A stretch of DNA of 64,000 bases. It comes from Stictocephala bisonia (Eukaryota; Arthropoda; Insecta; Hemiptera; Membracidae). The stretch lies in contig JAQJVL010000175.1 in the NCBI GenBank assembly GCA_035578905.1, positions 186,001-250,000 on the forward strand, in the 5' to 3' direction. Position numbers and translations under genes: made by a program. Positions 53,501-63,140 of this stretch are shown here, in pieces. The number at the start of each line of letters is the position of its first letter. Position 1 is the stretch's first letter. Below the pieces are notes generated by a model. That model made no database searches and was not told where the DNA came from. It saw only the letters and a program-made list of their open reading frames with translations.

Positions 53501-56500
53501 TATATGTGAACTGTGTCCAGGTATTAGGCTTTAGTTAAGGAATGTGTGGGATGTCTGTATATGTGAACTGTTTCCAGGTATTAGGCTTTAGTTAAGGAAT
53601 GTGTGGGATGTCTGTATATGTGAACTGTTTCCAGGTATTAGGCTTTAGTTAAGGAATGTGTGGGATGTCTGTATATGTGAACTGTTTCCAGGTATTAGGC
53701 TTTAGTTAAGGAATGTGTGGGATGTCTGTATATGTGAACTGTTTCCAGGTATTAGGCTTTAGTTAAGGAATGTGTGGGATGTCTGTATATGTGAACTGTG
53801 TCCAGGTATTAGGCTTTAGTTAAGGAATGTGTGGGATGTCTGTATATGTGAACTGTGTCCAGGTATTAGGCTTTAGTTAAGGAATGTGTGGGATGTCTGT
53901 ATATGTGAACTGTTTCCAGGTATTAGGCTTTAGTTAAGGAATGTGTGGGATGTCTGTATATGTGAACTGTTTCCAGGTATTAGGCTTTAGTTAAGGAATG
54001 TGTGGGATGTCTGTATATGTGAACTGTTTCCAGGTATTAGGCTTTAGTTAAGGAATGTGTGGGATGTCTGTATATGTGAACTGTGTCCAGGTATTAGGCT
54101 TTAGTTAAGGAATGTGTGGGATGTCTGTATATGTGAACTGTTTCCAGGCATTAGGCTTTAGTTAAGGAATGTGTGGGATGTCTGTATATGTGAACTGTGT
54201 CCAGGTATTAGGCTTTAGTTAAGGAATGTGTGGGATGTCTGTATATGTGAACTGTTTCCAGGTATTAGGCTTTAGTTAAGGAATGTGTGGGATGTCTGTA
54301 TATGTGAACTGTTTCCAGGTATTAGGCTTTAGTTTTTTAGCGTAATACAGTACCCCTTTATTATTATTTTTTTTTTATTTTATTTGTTGTGGCTTATAAT
54401 GTTAGGAAATTTAGTTTATAAAAGTGTGCCTTTGTATTATATATATACAATACAAATTATTATGTATTATATTTATACAAATACAGCTTTATTTGTATTA
54501 TAGCTTTAAGTAATAATTGTTTATGAAACATAAGTTTATTTTATTTATATACTTATTTTATTTTTATTTGTTTATATAAAAGTAATATTTTAATTTTATT
54601 TACATCTGGCTGGTAGTGACCCGTTCCCCTCCCCCAGGCATGTGCCCATGAGGGGAACTATTTCCACCGTTGTTATATAATATCTGTATAATGTCAGTAT
54701 TTTTTTGTGTAAAATAAAATTCTTTATCTATGTATTTCAGCAAACACTTTAATGTCTGATATGGATGAAACATTTTACAATGCTTGGAAAATCGTATGGG
54801 TGATTCAAAATTACAGCTGTACTGTACGTGGCACGTTTTAAAAGCATGGAGGAAAAGCATAATTTCAAAAATTAAAGTTAAGGAGATTCTATACCAAGTC
54901 TTAAAGACAGTTCAAACTCAATTGTGTAAACTAGACAAAGAAGCATTTATAATAATGCTCCATTGAGCTATCAATATGTGGTCAAATAACAGTGATACGG
55001 TTGATTTTGCTAACTATTTAAAAACACGTTATACAGAAAATGATAAGTTTAAAAAGTGGGCATATTGCTATAGAATCATTGCTGGAATTAATACGAATAT
55101 GGTCCTAGAACATTTCAAAGTTAAACACTGACAATGTTCTTCCTCAACAAGATGGTACGTGGCAGGTTCTCTCAGCAACATCAACTGAACTATACTCTGT
55201 ACAGAGAATTCAGAGCAACAATTGTGATGAATGTCCTTTGCTATGTTACCACAATTGCTTGTTTATATCAATATGTTTGTTCTTGATTGGACCATGGAAT
55301 AAGAAATAATATGTGCAAACATATCCATCTAGTTAATAAATACATCAAAGACAGTGAAACAGAAGAAACAAAAAAATATTAATCAGATGGATATTTCTGA
55401 AGATAAAGTAAACCCACAGAGCATGATAGACCCAGTATTAAATTTTAACATTTTAAGTAGTGTAAGTCAAGAACTAACTGAAGAGAGGGATTTGAAGTGG
55501 CTAGAAAGCAATTTTCTCACCATTTGTTGTACTTAATAAGAACAAAAGTAACAAATGTTGAAGAATTAAAAGCTGTATGAAATCATTGTCGATCTATTGA
55601 ACCAAAGTTAGAAGCGATGAAAGCCTCTTCAACAAAAACAAAGGAGGATATTTCCATGCAAGTTAGTAAAACGCCCGCTAACTCTTCCATAATAAAGCAA
55701 ATCAAATGTTGGTCTACTATGAAGAGAAACACTAAAAAGGATAAACAAGCAATAGCATCTTCATTGATTCTCAATTATATAATACAACAAATATGATAAC
55801 ATTTTCTGAACAACAACTCTTATGAACTCAATTTTTCAATATCAATTAATAGTCAGTAAATACAAGTATGAAAATCAAATTATTAATGTTTTTATTATAT
55901 TTATAAACTGAACAATGTATTAAGGAAACATACATTATTAATATGAAACAGAAAAAAACTTGTTAATAGTGACTGTATCAAACCTACTGAAGAATTAAAA
56001 ATAACCATGGTCTAAAACAACCTGTACTAAAGAAGAAGGCAAGGAGCTCTATACATCCTATAATTATGATTTAAATACTTATATTTATTCAAATTGTTAA
56101 CATGAAAGCCTTGTTTTAAGTACTATATAATTATATTACCCTCACCCTGTGTTATATTGATTAAAACGTATTCCTGTTCTATAACAATTGTTCAGTGCGT
56201 ATTTATAGTAAAAATAATAAACAGACTTTATGGAAATTTATGAAGGGCTACTATTGAATATTATTGGTCCTCATAGAAACAATCCATTTGGGGTTTTTTT
56301 AGCCAGAAAATTTTATGATATAATATTTATTAAGTATAATTGATAAGTTGTCATATTTTTATGGCGTTAAAAATCATTAAAAAAACAAAACATGATACTC
56401 TTTTTTTAAATGTTAAGTTTGAATTTCAAAAACAAATATACATTTTATGATAAAATGCCCTTGGCACTTTTTCCAGACTTGAGTACTGCGTGTATGTTTT

Positions 56501-59500
56501 CCTGTCTATTGGACTTACACTATCAGGTAATTTTGCTGATGTTTTATTATATTAATTCATTGTTTAGTGTCCTTACTATATTCAAATAGCAGTGACTGGT
56601 TAACTAACTGTTTTTATTTGACATAAACAAATTATTGTGACTGCCAAATTTATTTGTGTTTATTAACTGAATACTGTTGCAGTCTTAAAACAATTTAAAA
56701 CTAAATAAGATTTCGTAATCCTTTTGCTTCACCCTCTAGACATCAGACAGACAATGGAGTTATTTCTTCAGGACGTATTTTCTGTATTAATCTTACGTAA
56801 CAATAAGTAATTTATCCATTAGAACATTACACACATTACTTGAACAAAGCTAATGAAATTAAATTCATTGTCACTACAAAATCATTACTTCATTAATTAT
56901 TCTGTGAATTTCAAATACGCGCCAGCAGTAGTTCAGTTCCAGGAAACGTGTAAGTCGGGTAGTGTCGGTATCGCTCGGGAACCTTCGCATTCGTATTAAG
57001 TGTGTTCAACTTGTCAAAGAGAGGAGAAGATTGCTGTCACATGGTGGGGGATGGGAAAAAGAGGGGAGGGTTCTCCAGGGTGATAAATTAGACAACTCTG
57101 GACGTTTGTGTCTTCTAGGCCTAATTAACAGAAATAATTTGCCAAAAAGACGATTAAAAACAATAATAATTTGTAGGAATTAAGCGTTGTTACAGATTAT
57201 ATTTACATTGATAAAAAGACAGATTATATTTACAAATAGAGTTAATGCAAAATGATTACTCACTGGTATTTCGATTAAACCTGTATCTAATAGTTTATCG
57301 TTATCATCACATGGTCAGTATTACACCATGTCCCGCTTCTATTACACTCTTCTTAAGGTAACGCGCACTTTTAGGCTAGGCCAACTGTAGTGATGAAGCT
57401 CCTTCAGGCCTTGGACTGCCGTGAAAGATGGGACATACTACAACCATTGGTAAGTTTAATAGATTCCTTAAAGTATTGGGCTCCTGTAAAAAGTTGAATT
57501 CAACACAAAACGTAGGTAGGTTTCACATGTTCCTGTGACTGCTGTGACAGGCGGGACAGCATAACCGTAGAGGACTGTAGGAAGATAAGGCACTGGACTA
57601 CCATGAAATGCGCGACTCGAGGGTTTTATGCTGGTTGCACAGTCATGCGATCGTCTCGAAGATAGCCTGTCATTCCTAGTTGTAATTTTAAGTGTCGGTG
57701 TCCTGTTCCGTTTTATTTTTCACGTCGCCTGGCTCAGCCGTCTTTTTCTCTGACGCTGTTAGTTGGATTTCGTGACGTCTGGCCACTTTTCTTTAGGCAT
57801 TTGGACATTTGTGCAATATTATTGGGTGCGCCTACTTGCTAAAAGGTTTCTCAGATTCTCAGAAGGTCCGGAAGGGAAGGCGCATCGTAACCTGCATTGC
57901 CTTTCCACCTTGATGTCACATTGAAACGCAGTAGAAGTCATTAAGCCTTCTTTGCGGCCCAGAGGGAGTAGACTCCTACACTCCTTCCTCGATGCGACTT
58001 TGACTCTATTCTCCAGGCGGAAGACTTCTGCATGCAGGTGAGGAGACCCCCTTCCAATTACTTCGACCACTCGGTCAGCATTTCCAGAGACTTTAATTTG
58101 GTGTGCAGGGATTGCGGGACTTTTTATTTTTTGAGAGGAGGGGGTGGGTTGAGAGAATACGAAGCATATATTTTATTTAATTTGGTTTATTTTGATAAGT
58201 TTCCTCATTATTTTATTGATGCCTTAAGGGTTTTAATGTAAAGGGGTTCTCGGTGGTTTGTTTCTGTTTTAAAATTATTCCCAAGTAGGAGCCGCCCTGT
58301 CTCACCAATAGTGTTCGGAGTAATATTTAACTTAACTACGTTTTTTATTTCGTTTTCTTTTCCGTATTCAGTCTCCGAGGCCTCAGGTTTCCAATCAGAC
58401 TTTTTGGGTATTTTTTCACTCTTACTTTGATTGTATCTTTATGTTTTTTAGATTTTTATCATGATTTTATGTTTTGAAGTTGATTATTTATTGTCTTTTC
58501 AGCATTTTTTGTTGTAGCTGTTATGACATAAATTACATGAATGAAATGAAATCGTCTTTATTATGGGTGAAGTTAGGACTATAGTGCTCTCTTCCATTTA
58601 ACCTGTTGTGTACATAATAGGTGTTATGTAGTATTTATTTTGTCTATAAGTAATCAACCTTTTGTCAGAACTGTCTTGTTATCAAAGGCCAATAAGTTTT
58701 AAATATGTCTATATTTATCTACTGATTGATCGGTCTGAATGAACCGTTCGCTTCCTGGAACGACACCCGGCTCGCTGCAACTATCCTAGCTTGCACGTGC
58801 GGTTTCCTACCTTCCTAACCATACTGATACGACCTACCTTGGGGCGAGGGATGATGATGAACTAGTAGTCCCGTACCTCTTGATTGATCGTTGTGACTGA
58901 ACCGTTCGCCTCCTGGAACGACACCCGGCCCGATGCAACTATCCTAGCTGGCACGAGCGTTAGGTACCATTTCGATACTAAGCGTAACTAGAAAAGAACC
59001 TTACGACGAGAAATAAAGTTTAAATAATTTCAAACTGTAAGGAAAGAGCTTTAAATTTGATTTTTAATTTAGAAATAAATAAAAATGTTACTTATTATTT
59101 AAATTAATATATTCTTAGGATCTGAACAAGATATATTGTGTAACGCACAGCTCTCTATTTCAACAGTGCAGTTCTGTGAGTCGAGTGGGTAGTAGTGCAG
59201 GTCCATCATGCAGGCCAGTGTGGTGGTGAAGCGCATGCCATACGTGATACTTCCATCCCCATTGAGCCTCACCAGCTTGTTGCGCTCCGTTACATCATGC
59301 AAGAAACTGAAACATCATGCAAGAAACCTCTCCGTTAGTAACACACCTTTTAATCTAAGTGACATACCCAGATAATTCTAATTATAACTTAACTATGTGG
59401 CTGTGAAGTAGAAAATATATTGACCTTCATCTAGAGCAGTGGTTTTTAACCTCAGGTACATTAGAAGTTTTAGATAAATGATCACACTACATTGTAAAAT

Positions 59501-62500
59501 AAGTATATATAGATAGTTTGCTTGGATTGTGACCTACTAAAAGCACCACCCGAGAGAGATTTACTGTGGTGGAAGTGTGAAAGAGAGCTTCTCTTCCCCA
59601 ACTGTGTCATCCCATTTAATGATGCTAAGGAAGATGGTAGGCCGCATTGGTGTCCGGACAATTCGTCCCACGGACATTTCGTCCCCCAAGAAAAATGCGG
59701 ACATTTCGTCCCACTTTGTGGAACGGCTACCTGGGTAGGGTTTGATAAATAGTCTCCAAATATTTCTAAACGGACACTTCGTCCCACCTGAGAGAAGGGT
59801 TGTAAACAGGTTAGGTTAGGTTCTCTCAGGGTGGGACGAAGTGTCGTTTAGAAATATTTGGAGACTAATTATCAAACCCGACCCAGGTAGACACTCCACA
59901 GAGTGGGACGGAATGCCCGCATTTTTCTTTGGGGACGAAATGTCCGTGAGACGAATTGTCCTGTAATCGGCCGCATTCTGGCACCAAATAAGCAAACCCC
60001 GCTCATGCCGTAATCAGTAGGAAGTCCCATTGGTTTGTTTGATCAACACTAATGAATCAATCTTAGAACGATTAAATTAATATTTATTACTCAAGTAATA
60101 ATTAATTAATAATAACAATAACACACTGAACATAATGTAAACTATAAACAGCGATAAAAGAAATGCGAACAATTCATAACATTATTTGTCACAGCTTTAT
60201 TTATTGTTGTAAGTTCTTCTGTGCCCGTGATGTACGGCGGTGGAGCGGTGAAACGATTCCCTCCAATGATGAAATCCCTTTACTCGTTAAATGTATCACG
60301 CAGGTCGCGCGATCTGTCTGGCCAAGTTCTAGTATAATCTTTACTGTTCGTTTTTCACAATATAAATTTAAGAGCACATTTTTTAAAACTTACTTTAAAG
60401 CAGAATATAATATTTGTATGCCTGATACAGGGCTTAGTGCTACCAGCTGTAACACACGGTTTGTTGCATCAAAGTACTAACGGACATTCGCCCTCAAGTT
60501 TACTTCAATCTGAGAAAGATAGTTCAAATTTTTACCGCTCAGTACGACTTTTTGAGGTCAAATATAGAAATACTTGCTAGTGAACCACAGCAAAAAAGTC
60601 ATTCAGTGTTGTAATAATGGTCTTTTATTACATCTACATAATTTTACATTTTTACGGCATGTTTTTCATAATGCAATAATGACTTAATGTATACTGTTTC
60701 CTTAATTTAACTTTACATATCAAATGTAAATGTATCCATATTTTTAAATTTAATATAACTAAGATATCTTGTGGTATGCCAATGTTTTACAAATGTCGAG
60801 TGACCTTGGATAACAGAGACAGGTACTGATCTAGAGCAATACCTATTTAAGGTTCATACTAGTTGTTCTCTGCGGAAAATGTGTTTGGCAAATAAATAAC
60901 ATTATTTTAATAATTAACTTTATTAATTTTTATGAAAGATATATTATATAATTTTGGAAACCTCGAATATATTGTATAGTGCTTCCTACTTTATAAACAA
61001 TGATCAAAGTTCTATTCGGTTTGAAATTAGCGTGCTCTGGATAGTGCAACCTAAAACTGTTCGTAGCTAAACACAGGTAGGTTCTGGTAGGTTCAGTCTT
61101 AAACGGTCTAAGGTCTGTCCCTGAGTCACGAATCTTAGTTCACCCAAATCCACAAGTTGGCATAAAAATAGGCCATCCAGTTTCCCCACAGGGCCAAATT
61201 AAATATAGCACGATTCACAGTGCATACTGTCAAAATCATTTTTTTTTTTTAGGCATCCAACCGCAACCTTAAAGTCTTGCCCGGGAGCTATGGCCCCTGA
61301 AGGATTAGAGGTAGCCCTCACGGGCACACTGGAACTGGGCACCTGCAAAAAAGGGTTCATTAATCCTTACCTAATCTGGACACCGGCCCGCGCTAGGTTG
61401 ACCGGACAATATCCACATTACCACCGAGCGGGCACCACTGAACCCTAGGTGTGACATGTTTTCAAGAAGTTCATCCTTACCTGATCTGGACACCGGTCCG
61501 CGCTAGGTAGACAGGACAATTTCTACAGCACCTCCGAGTGGGCACCACTGAACCCTAGGTGTGACATGTTTTCAAGAAGTTACATTGTTTTTTACACACT
61601 TACATTTAAATGATGTATTTCCCTTGATTTTGGTCACATCCTGAATAGAATTTAATTTGATATACACAAACGTGTGGGTGTAAATATATTTTGGTGGGTA
61701 TAGTAAAACTTTGTTCAACGATTGACATGGGTGGTTTGTTACTGTTTTCATGGTGAAGATATTCGTATTTTGGTGGGTCTAGTTAAACCTTGTTTAACGA
61801 TTGACATGGGTGGTTTGTTACTGTTTTCATGGTGAACGATATCCGTATTTTGGTGGGTCTGGTAAAACTTTGTTTAATGATTGACATGGGTGGTTTGTTA
61901 CTGTTTTCATGGTGAAGATATTCGTATTTTGGTGGGTCTAGTTAAACCTTGTTTAACGATTGACATGGGTGGTTTGTTACTGTTTTCATGGTAAACGATA
62001 TCCGTATTTTGGTGGGTCTGGTAAAACTTTGTTTAATGATTGACATGGGTGGTTTGTTACAGTTTTCATGGTGAACGATATCCGTATTTTGGTGGGTATA
62101 GTAAAACTTTGTTTAATGATTGACATGGGTGGTTTGTTACAGTTTTCATGGTGAACGATATCCGTATTTTGGTGGGTATAGTAAAACTTTGTTTAATGAT
62201 TGACATGGGTGGTTTGTTACAGTTTTCATGGTGAACGATATCCGTATTTTGGTGGGTATAGTAAAACTTTCTTCAACGATTGACACGGGTGGTTTGTTAC
62301 AGTTTTCATGGTGAACGATATCCGTATTTTGGTGGGTATAGTAAAACTTTGTTTAATGATTGACACGGGTGGTTTGTTACTGTTTTCATGGTGAACGATA
62401 TCCGTATTTTGGGTAGAAGCAGTGAAGACCCATTTATATAGTTCTCATCTAAGTAGTCAGCGAACTTCATGATTCTCGGATTTGTTGGAAGCTTTGACAT

Positions 62501-63140
62501 CCAATTACCACTTTTAAACGTGTCTCTTCTCACATATCCATTTATTTCGTCCACATTTTCTCATTTCATTTCGGGTAAACTTGATCTTATTTACGAATAA
62601 CACCGCACCGCTCACTTGTTCCTAACTCGAGAGTATTCATCCTTCAGGCAAACTGTGACAGAATGACCGATGTTGTTAATTTATTTCAAATAAAAACAAC
62701 TCTGAAATATGTGTAGTGGAAGTGGTTAACATTCTTGAGTCACAGATATCAGATTTTAAACACCCGATTACTCACCCCCCAGACCGGCCATGGGGGTCGG
62801 AGTTTACATTTTGGCCGTGCCCATTTTTTACCTGCTCTGATGGTGTTGGAGTTTAAAAAACTTGCAAGATTCTTAAAAGGTGTAGGAGTTTACACCTGGC
62901 CATAATTTCAGAGAGCAGGAAAACCTATTTCACGTGACCCATACCCTAGTCTTCTTAGTTTTATAGCCAATGATTATAGTAAACCTGGACTCACCTATTT
63001 TTGTCATTTGCAAAAAATGTATCAGGGACCCAGATCTTCTCTGCAAAGTCTCCAGAGAGAGTGAGAACCTCATCCGTGTTGCTGAACGCCAGTCTCTCGT
63101 CCTTCCAGTACTGGTTCAAGTACATAGTAATTGTGTAGTC
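38244..63140 (-). CDS. Lcch3: LCCH3-like GABA-gated chloride channel subunit (partial gene, six exons)
   Basis: The joined exons encode about 417 residues of a Cys-loop ligand-gated chloride channel. In order: extracellular strands ([28 protein letters not shown]), the Cys loop C-x13-C ([15 protein letters not shown]), TM1 ([18 protein letters not shown]), TM2 ([18 protein letters not shown]), TM3 ([19 protein letters not shown]), a variable cytoplasmic loop, and TM4 ([20 protein letters not shown]) just before the stop at 38244. The TM2 form with [10 protein letters not shown] fits beta-like LCCH3 rather than RDL. LCCH3 combines with other subunits (for example GRD or RDL in Drosophila) to form GABA-gated channels in neurons. 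Signal peptide and first extracellular exons are outside the window. All splice sites are GT-AG and the frame is intact, so the gene looks functional. Introns hold retroelements. Confidence 0.94.
38777..38965 (+). repeat. 5' LTR of the Gypsy element
   Basis: About 190 bp; aligns with 42875-43058 with substitutions and a small gap near AGCTTGATAGCTTG. Confidence 0.82.
38997..42860 (+). pseudogene. Gypsy gag-pol, many stops and shifts
   Basis: Gag-like frame at 38996-39472. Zinc-knuckle region at 39720-39830 ([25 protein letters not shown]) with stops. Protease start at about 39990 ([11 protein letters not shown]; aspartic DTG-like site altered). RT pieces at 40500-41130 ([32 protein letters not shown]). 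RNase H at about 41250-41540 ([15 protein letters not shown]). Spacer and integrase at 41540-42520 ([12 protein letters not shown]; core [25 protein letters not shown]). Dead copy. Confidence 0.85.
42875..43058 (+). repeat. 3' LTR of the Gypsy element
   Basis: Follows the polypurine tract GAGGGAGAGG (42865-42874) and matches the 5' LTR. Confidence 0.82.
43060..43197. other. Intron remainder next to exon 43198-43327
   Basis: Short AT-rich intron sequence with the splice donor at 43196-43197; nothing else is seen. Confidence 0.5.
43198..43327 (-). CDS. Lcch3: LCCH3-like exon (cytoplasmic loop)
   Basis: 130 bp. Acceptor GTATACAG|GAGTGAAG, donor GTGCTAG|GTACTC. Encodes [20 protein letters not shown], then [20 protein letters not shown]. 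Serine-rich, hydrophilic, frame-consistent with both neighbours. Confidence 0.88.
43771..43890. repeat. 40-bp tandem repeat, three copies
   Basis: TCGTAGACACAAATCTGGGC then AGTGCCTTGTATCCACATAC, three times without change except at the first edge. Confidence 0.95.
43891..44911. other. Intron stretch, no gene
   Basis: No supported gene. The segment GGACACCCTGCACGCTTCGC near 44212-44232 followed by GTGCCAACCCCGC has the composition of a dispersed repeat end. A short frame at 44630-44899 has no recognisable motif. Confidence 0.4.
44912..45612 (-). repeat. BEL/Pao 3' LTR, full-length
   Basis: About 700 bp including a run of about ten G (44968-44978). It covers the whole repeat, whereas its partner is shortened. 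Confidence 0.75.
45736..46690 (-). pseudogene. BEL/Pao pol remnant (integrase region)
   Basis: Three broken frames. First, 46665-46315: [27 protein letters not shown]...CVTCFHHKP, the zinc-binding head of BEL integrase. Second, 46162-45893: [30 protein letters not shown], the C-terminal core. Third, 45951-45736: the terminal region ending [12 protein letters not shown]. The central catalytic part between about 46315 and 46165 is missing or scrambled. Dead. Confidence 0.85.
46957..47302 (-). repeat. BEL/Pao 5' LTR, internally deleted
   Basis: Matches 44912-45224 then jumps to sequence equivalent to 45566-45612. Confidence 0.75.
47318..47411. repeat. 46-bp direct duplication
   Basis: GAGTACACACTTCACTCCTC then TCCTACGTCCAGCTGTCACT and GGCCGT, twice in tandem. 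Confidence 0.95.
47490..47715. repeat. Dispersed repeat, member 1
   Basis: Shares ACAGCTGTTACTT, CACTTTGAGG and CCTTCAGGGT-type phrases in the same order with 49425-49620. Diverged; origin unknown. Confidence 0.7.
47820..48053 (-). CDS. Lcch3: LCCH3-like exon (TM2 end, TM3, loop start)
   Basis: 234 bp. Acceptor CTGTTTAG|GAATCACT, donor ATTGCAG|GTGAGC. Encodes [19 protein letters not shown], the TM3 segment and the start of the cytoplasmic loop ([17 protein letters not shown]). Confidence 0.94.
48054..48738. other. Short LCCH3-like intron, no insertion seen
   Basis: About 685 bp of AT-rich intron between the TM1 and TM3 exons. A 63-codon minus frame (48512-48703) with one hydrophobic stretch is not supported as a gene. 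Confidence 0.5.
48739..49023 (-). CDS. Lcch3: LCCH3-like exon (ligand-binding loops, TM1, start of TM2)
   Basis: 285 bp. Acceptor CTTACAG|ATGGCTAC, donor GCCTTAG|GTTGAA. Encodes [12 protein letters not shown], then [17 protein letters not shown]1 and the first part of TM2 (SARVALG). The intron cuts TM2 after ALG. Confidence 0.94.
49425..49620. repeat. Dispersed repeat, member 2
   Basis: Counterpart of 47490-47715 in the next intron; same orientation. Confidence 0.7.
49945..51240 (-). pseudogene. Unrecognised transposon-like coding remnant
   Basis: Consecutive minus-strand frames (51225-51025, 50953-50627, 50490-50245, 50222-49947) look like pieces of one protein. The segment [21 protein letters not shown] followed by [12 protein letters not shown] resembles a motif seen in repetitive, transposon-associated proteins of invertebrates (D-x-A-x-E-H-x-N-R-x-x-K-V). 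Frames are broken between pieces, and splice-like gaps are possible. It lies antisense to the MULE and in the same direction as LCCH3. The family cannot be named with confidence. Confidence 0.45.
51792..52313 (+). pseudogene. C2H2 zinc-finger N-terminal part of the MULE protein
   Basis: 173 open codons. Finger 1 (YTC...HLRKRH) lacks its second Cys. Finger 2 is intact (CSICFKKY...HIKIKH, C-x2-C-x12-H-x4-H). Finger 3 is CPLCSFV...HFRKVH with a longer middle. This would be the DNA-binding end of the transposase. A homopolymer A tract follows at 52340-52372. Confidence 0.7.
52805..52980 (+). pseudogene. MULE transposase domain, first half
   Basis: Reads [20 protein letters not shown], then [26 protein letters not shown] and [17 protein letters not shown] carries the first catalytic Asp; [10 protein letters not shown] is the following conserved strand. 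The frame is lost where the 57-bp repeats begin at 52965. Confidence 0.82.
52965..54332. repeat. 57-bp minisatellite, exactly 24 units, inside the MULE gene
   Basis: 1368 bp = 24 x 57. The unit begins TTAAGGAATGTGTGGGATGT and ends GGTATTAGGCTTTAG. Units differ mainly at one base (GTTTCC versus GTGTCC). The first ~18 bases of the unit are the codons for the KECVG end of the transposase segment, so the array grew from transposon sequence. Confidence 0.97.
54739..55370 (+). pseudogene. MULE transposase domain, second half
   Basis: Starts after an acceptor-like TATTTCAG (54740). [17 protein letters not shown] holds the second catalytic Asp block; [17 protein letters not shown] is the typical C-x2-H helix. 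Further on, frames broken by stops give [23 protein letters not shown] and [13 protein letters not shown] (SWIM-like). Several stops and one shift near 54800. Confidence 0.82.
55801..58726. other. Large intron, no gene supported
   Basis: Mostly AT-rich, with a somewhat GC-richer patch at 57300-58250 lacking recognisable motifs. Confidence 0.45.
58727..58955. repeat. Direct repeat pair, about 75 bp
   Basis: GAACCGTTCGC..TCCTGGAACGACACCCGGC and CAACTATCCTAGCT recur at 58740-58795 and 58897-58950. Likely two copies of a repeat end. Confidence 0.82.
59149..59306 (-). CDS. Lcch3: LCCH3-like exon (Cys loop)
   Basis: 158 bp. Acceptor TTTCAG|TTTCTTGC, donor GAGAGCT|GTGCGT. Encodes [18 protein letters not shown] through the complete C-x13-C loop to TVEIES. 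Confidence 0.93.
59641..59974. mobile_element. Fold-back (MITE-like) element with GGACATTTCGTCCC motifs
   Basis: The left arm (59641-59795) and right arm (59822-59974) are reverse complements with few mismatches around a 26-bp spacer. Both arms contain several short GGACA(A/T)TTCGTCCC palindrome-like units and end in GCCGC / GCGGC. No coding capacity. Confidence 0.85.
59975..61350. other. Intron stretch, no gene
   Basis: No supported coding region. A short frame at 60163-60480 has no motif. T-run at 61240-61250. Confidence 0.45.
61351..61580. repeat. Direct duplication, about 115-bp unit
   Basis: TTCATCCTTACCTGATCTGG-type start and ACTGAACCCTAGGTGTGACA then TGTTTTCAAGAAGTT end occur twice (61351-61466 and 61467-61580). 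Confidence 0.9.
61688..62405. repeat. 80-bp minisatellite, nine copies
   Basis: The unit contains ATTTTGGTGGGTATAGTAAA, TGATTGACATGGGTGGTTTG and TTTTCATGGTGAACGATATC. One or two units are one to two bases shorter (GAAGATATTC variant alternates with GAACGATATCC). Confidence 0.96.
62995..63140 (-). CDS. Lcch3: LCCH3-like exon (extracellular, loop D/A region)
   Basis: 146 bp. Acceptor TTATGTTCAG before [15 protein letters not shown]; donor AATAG|GTGAGT. Ends in FFANDKN, joining in frame to the exon at 59149-59306. Confidence 0.93.

Larger units (their letters stand above)
51790..55800 (+). mobile_element. MULE-type DNA transposon, decayed
   Basis: Plus-strand coding pieces in the order expected for a zinc-finger MULE transposase: C2H2 fingers (51792-52313), the first catalytic block (52810-52980), tandem repeats, then the second block (54740-55130) and a zinc/SWIM-like tail (55200-55370). 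Many stops. No terminal repeats could be fixed. It lies in the large LCCH3-like intron. Confidence 0.75.

Noticed and set aside
52965..54332. 57-bp repeats as a CRISPR-like or coding repeat domain
   Set aside because: Units are contiguous without spacers and contain stop codons in all the frames I looked at; they are a minisatellite.
57819..58070. 83-codon minus-strand frame in a GC-richer patch
   Set aside because: No recognisable domain, no splice sites that fit LCCH3; kept as unannotated intron.
60163..60480. 105-codon plus-strand frame
   Set aside because: No motif and low-complexity flanks; cannot be supported.
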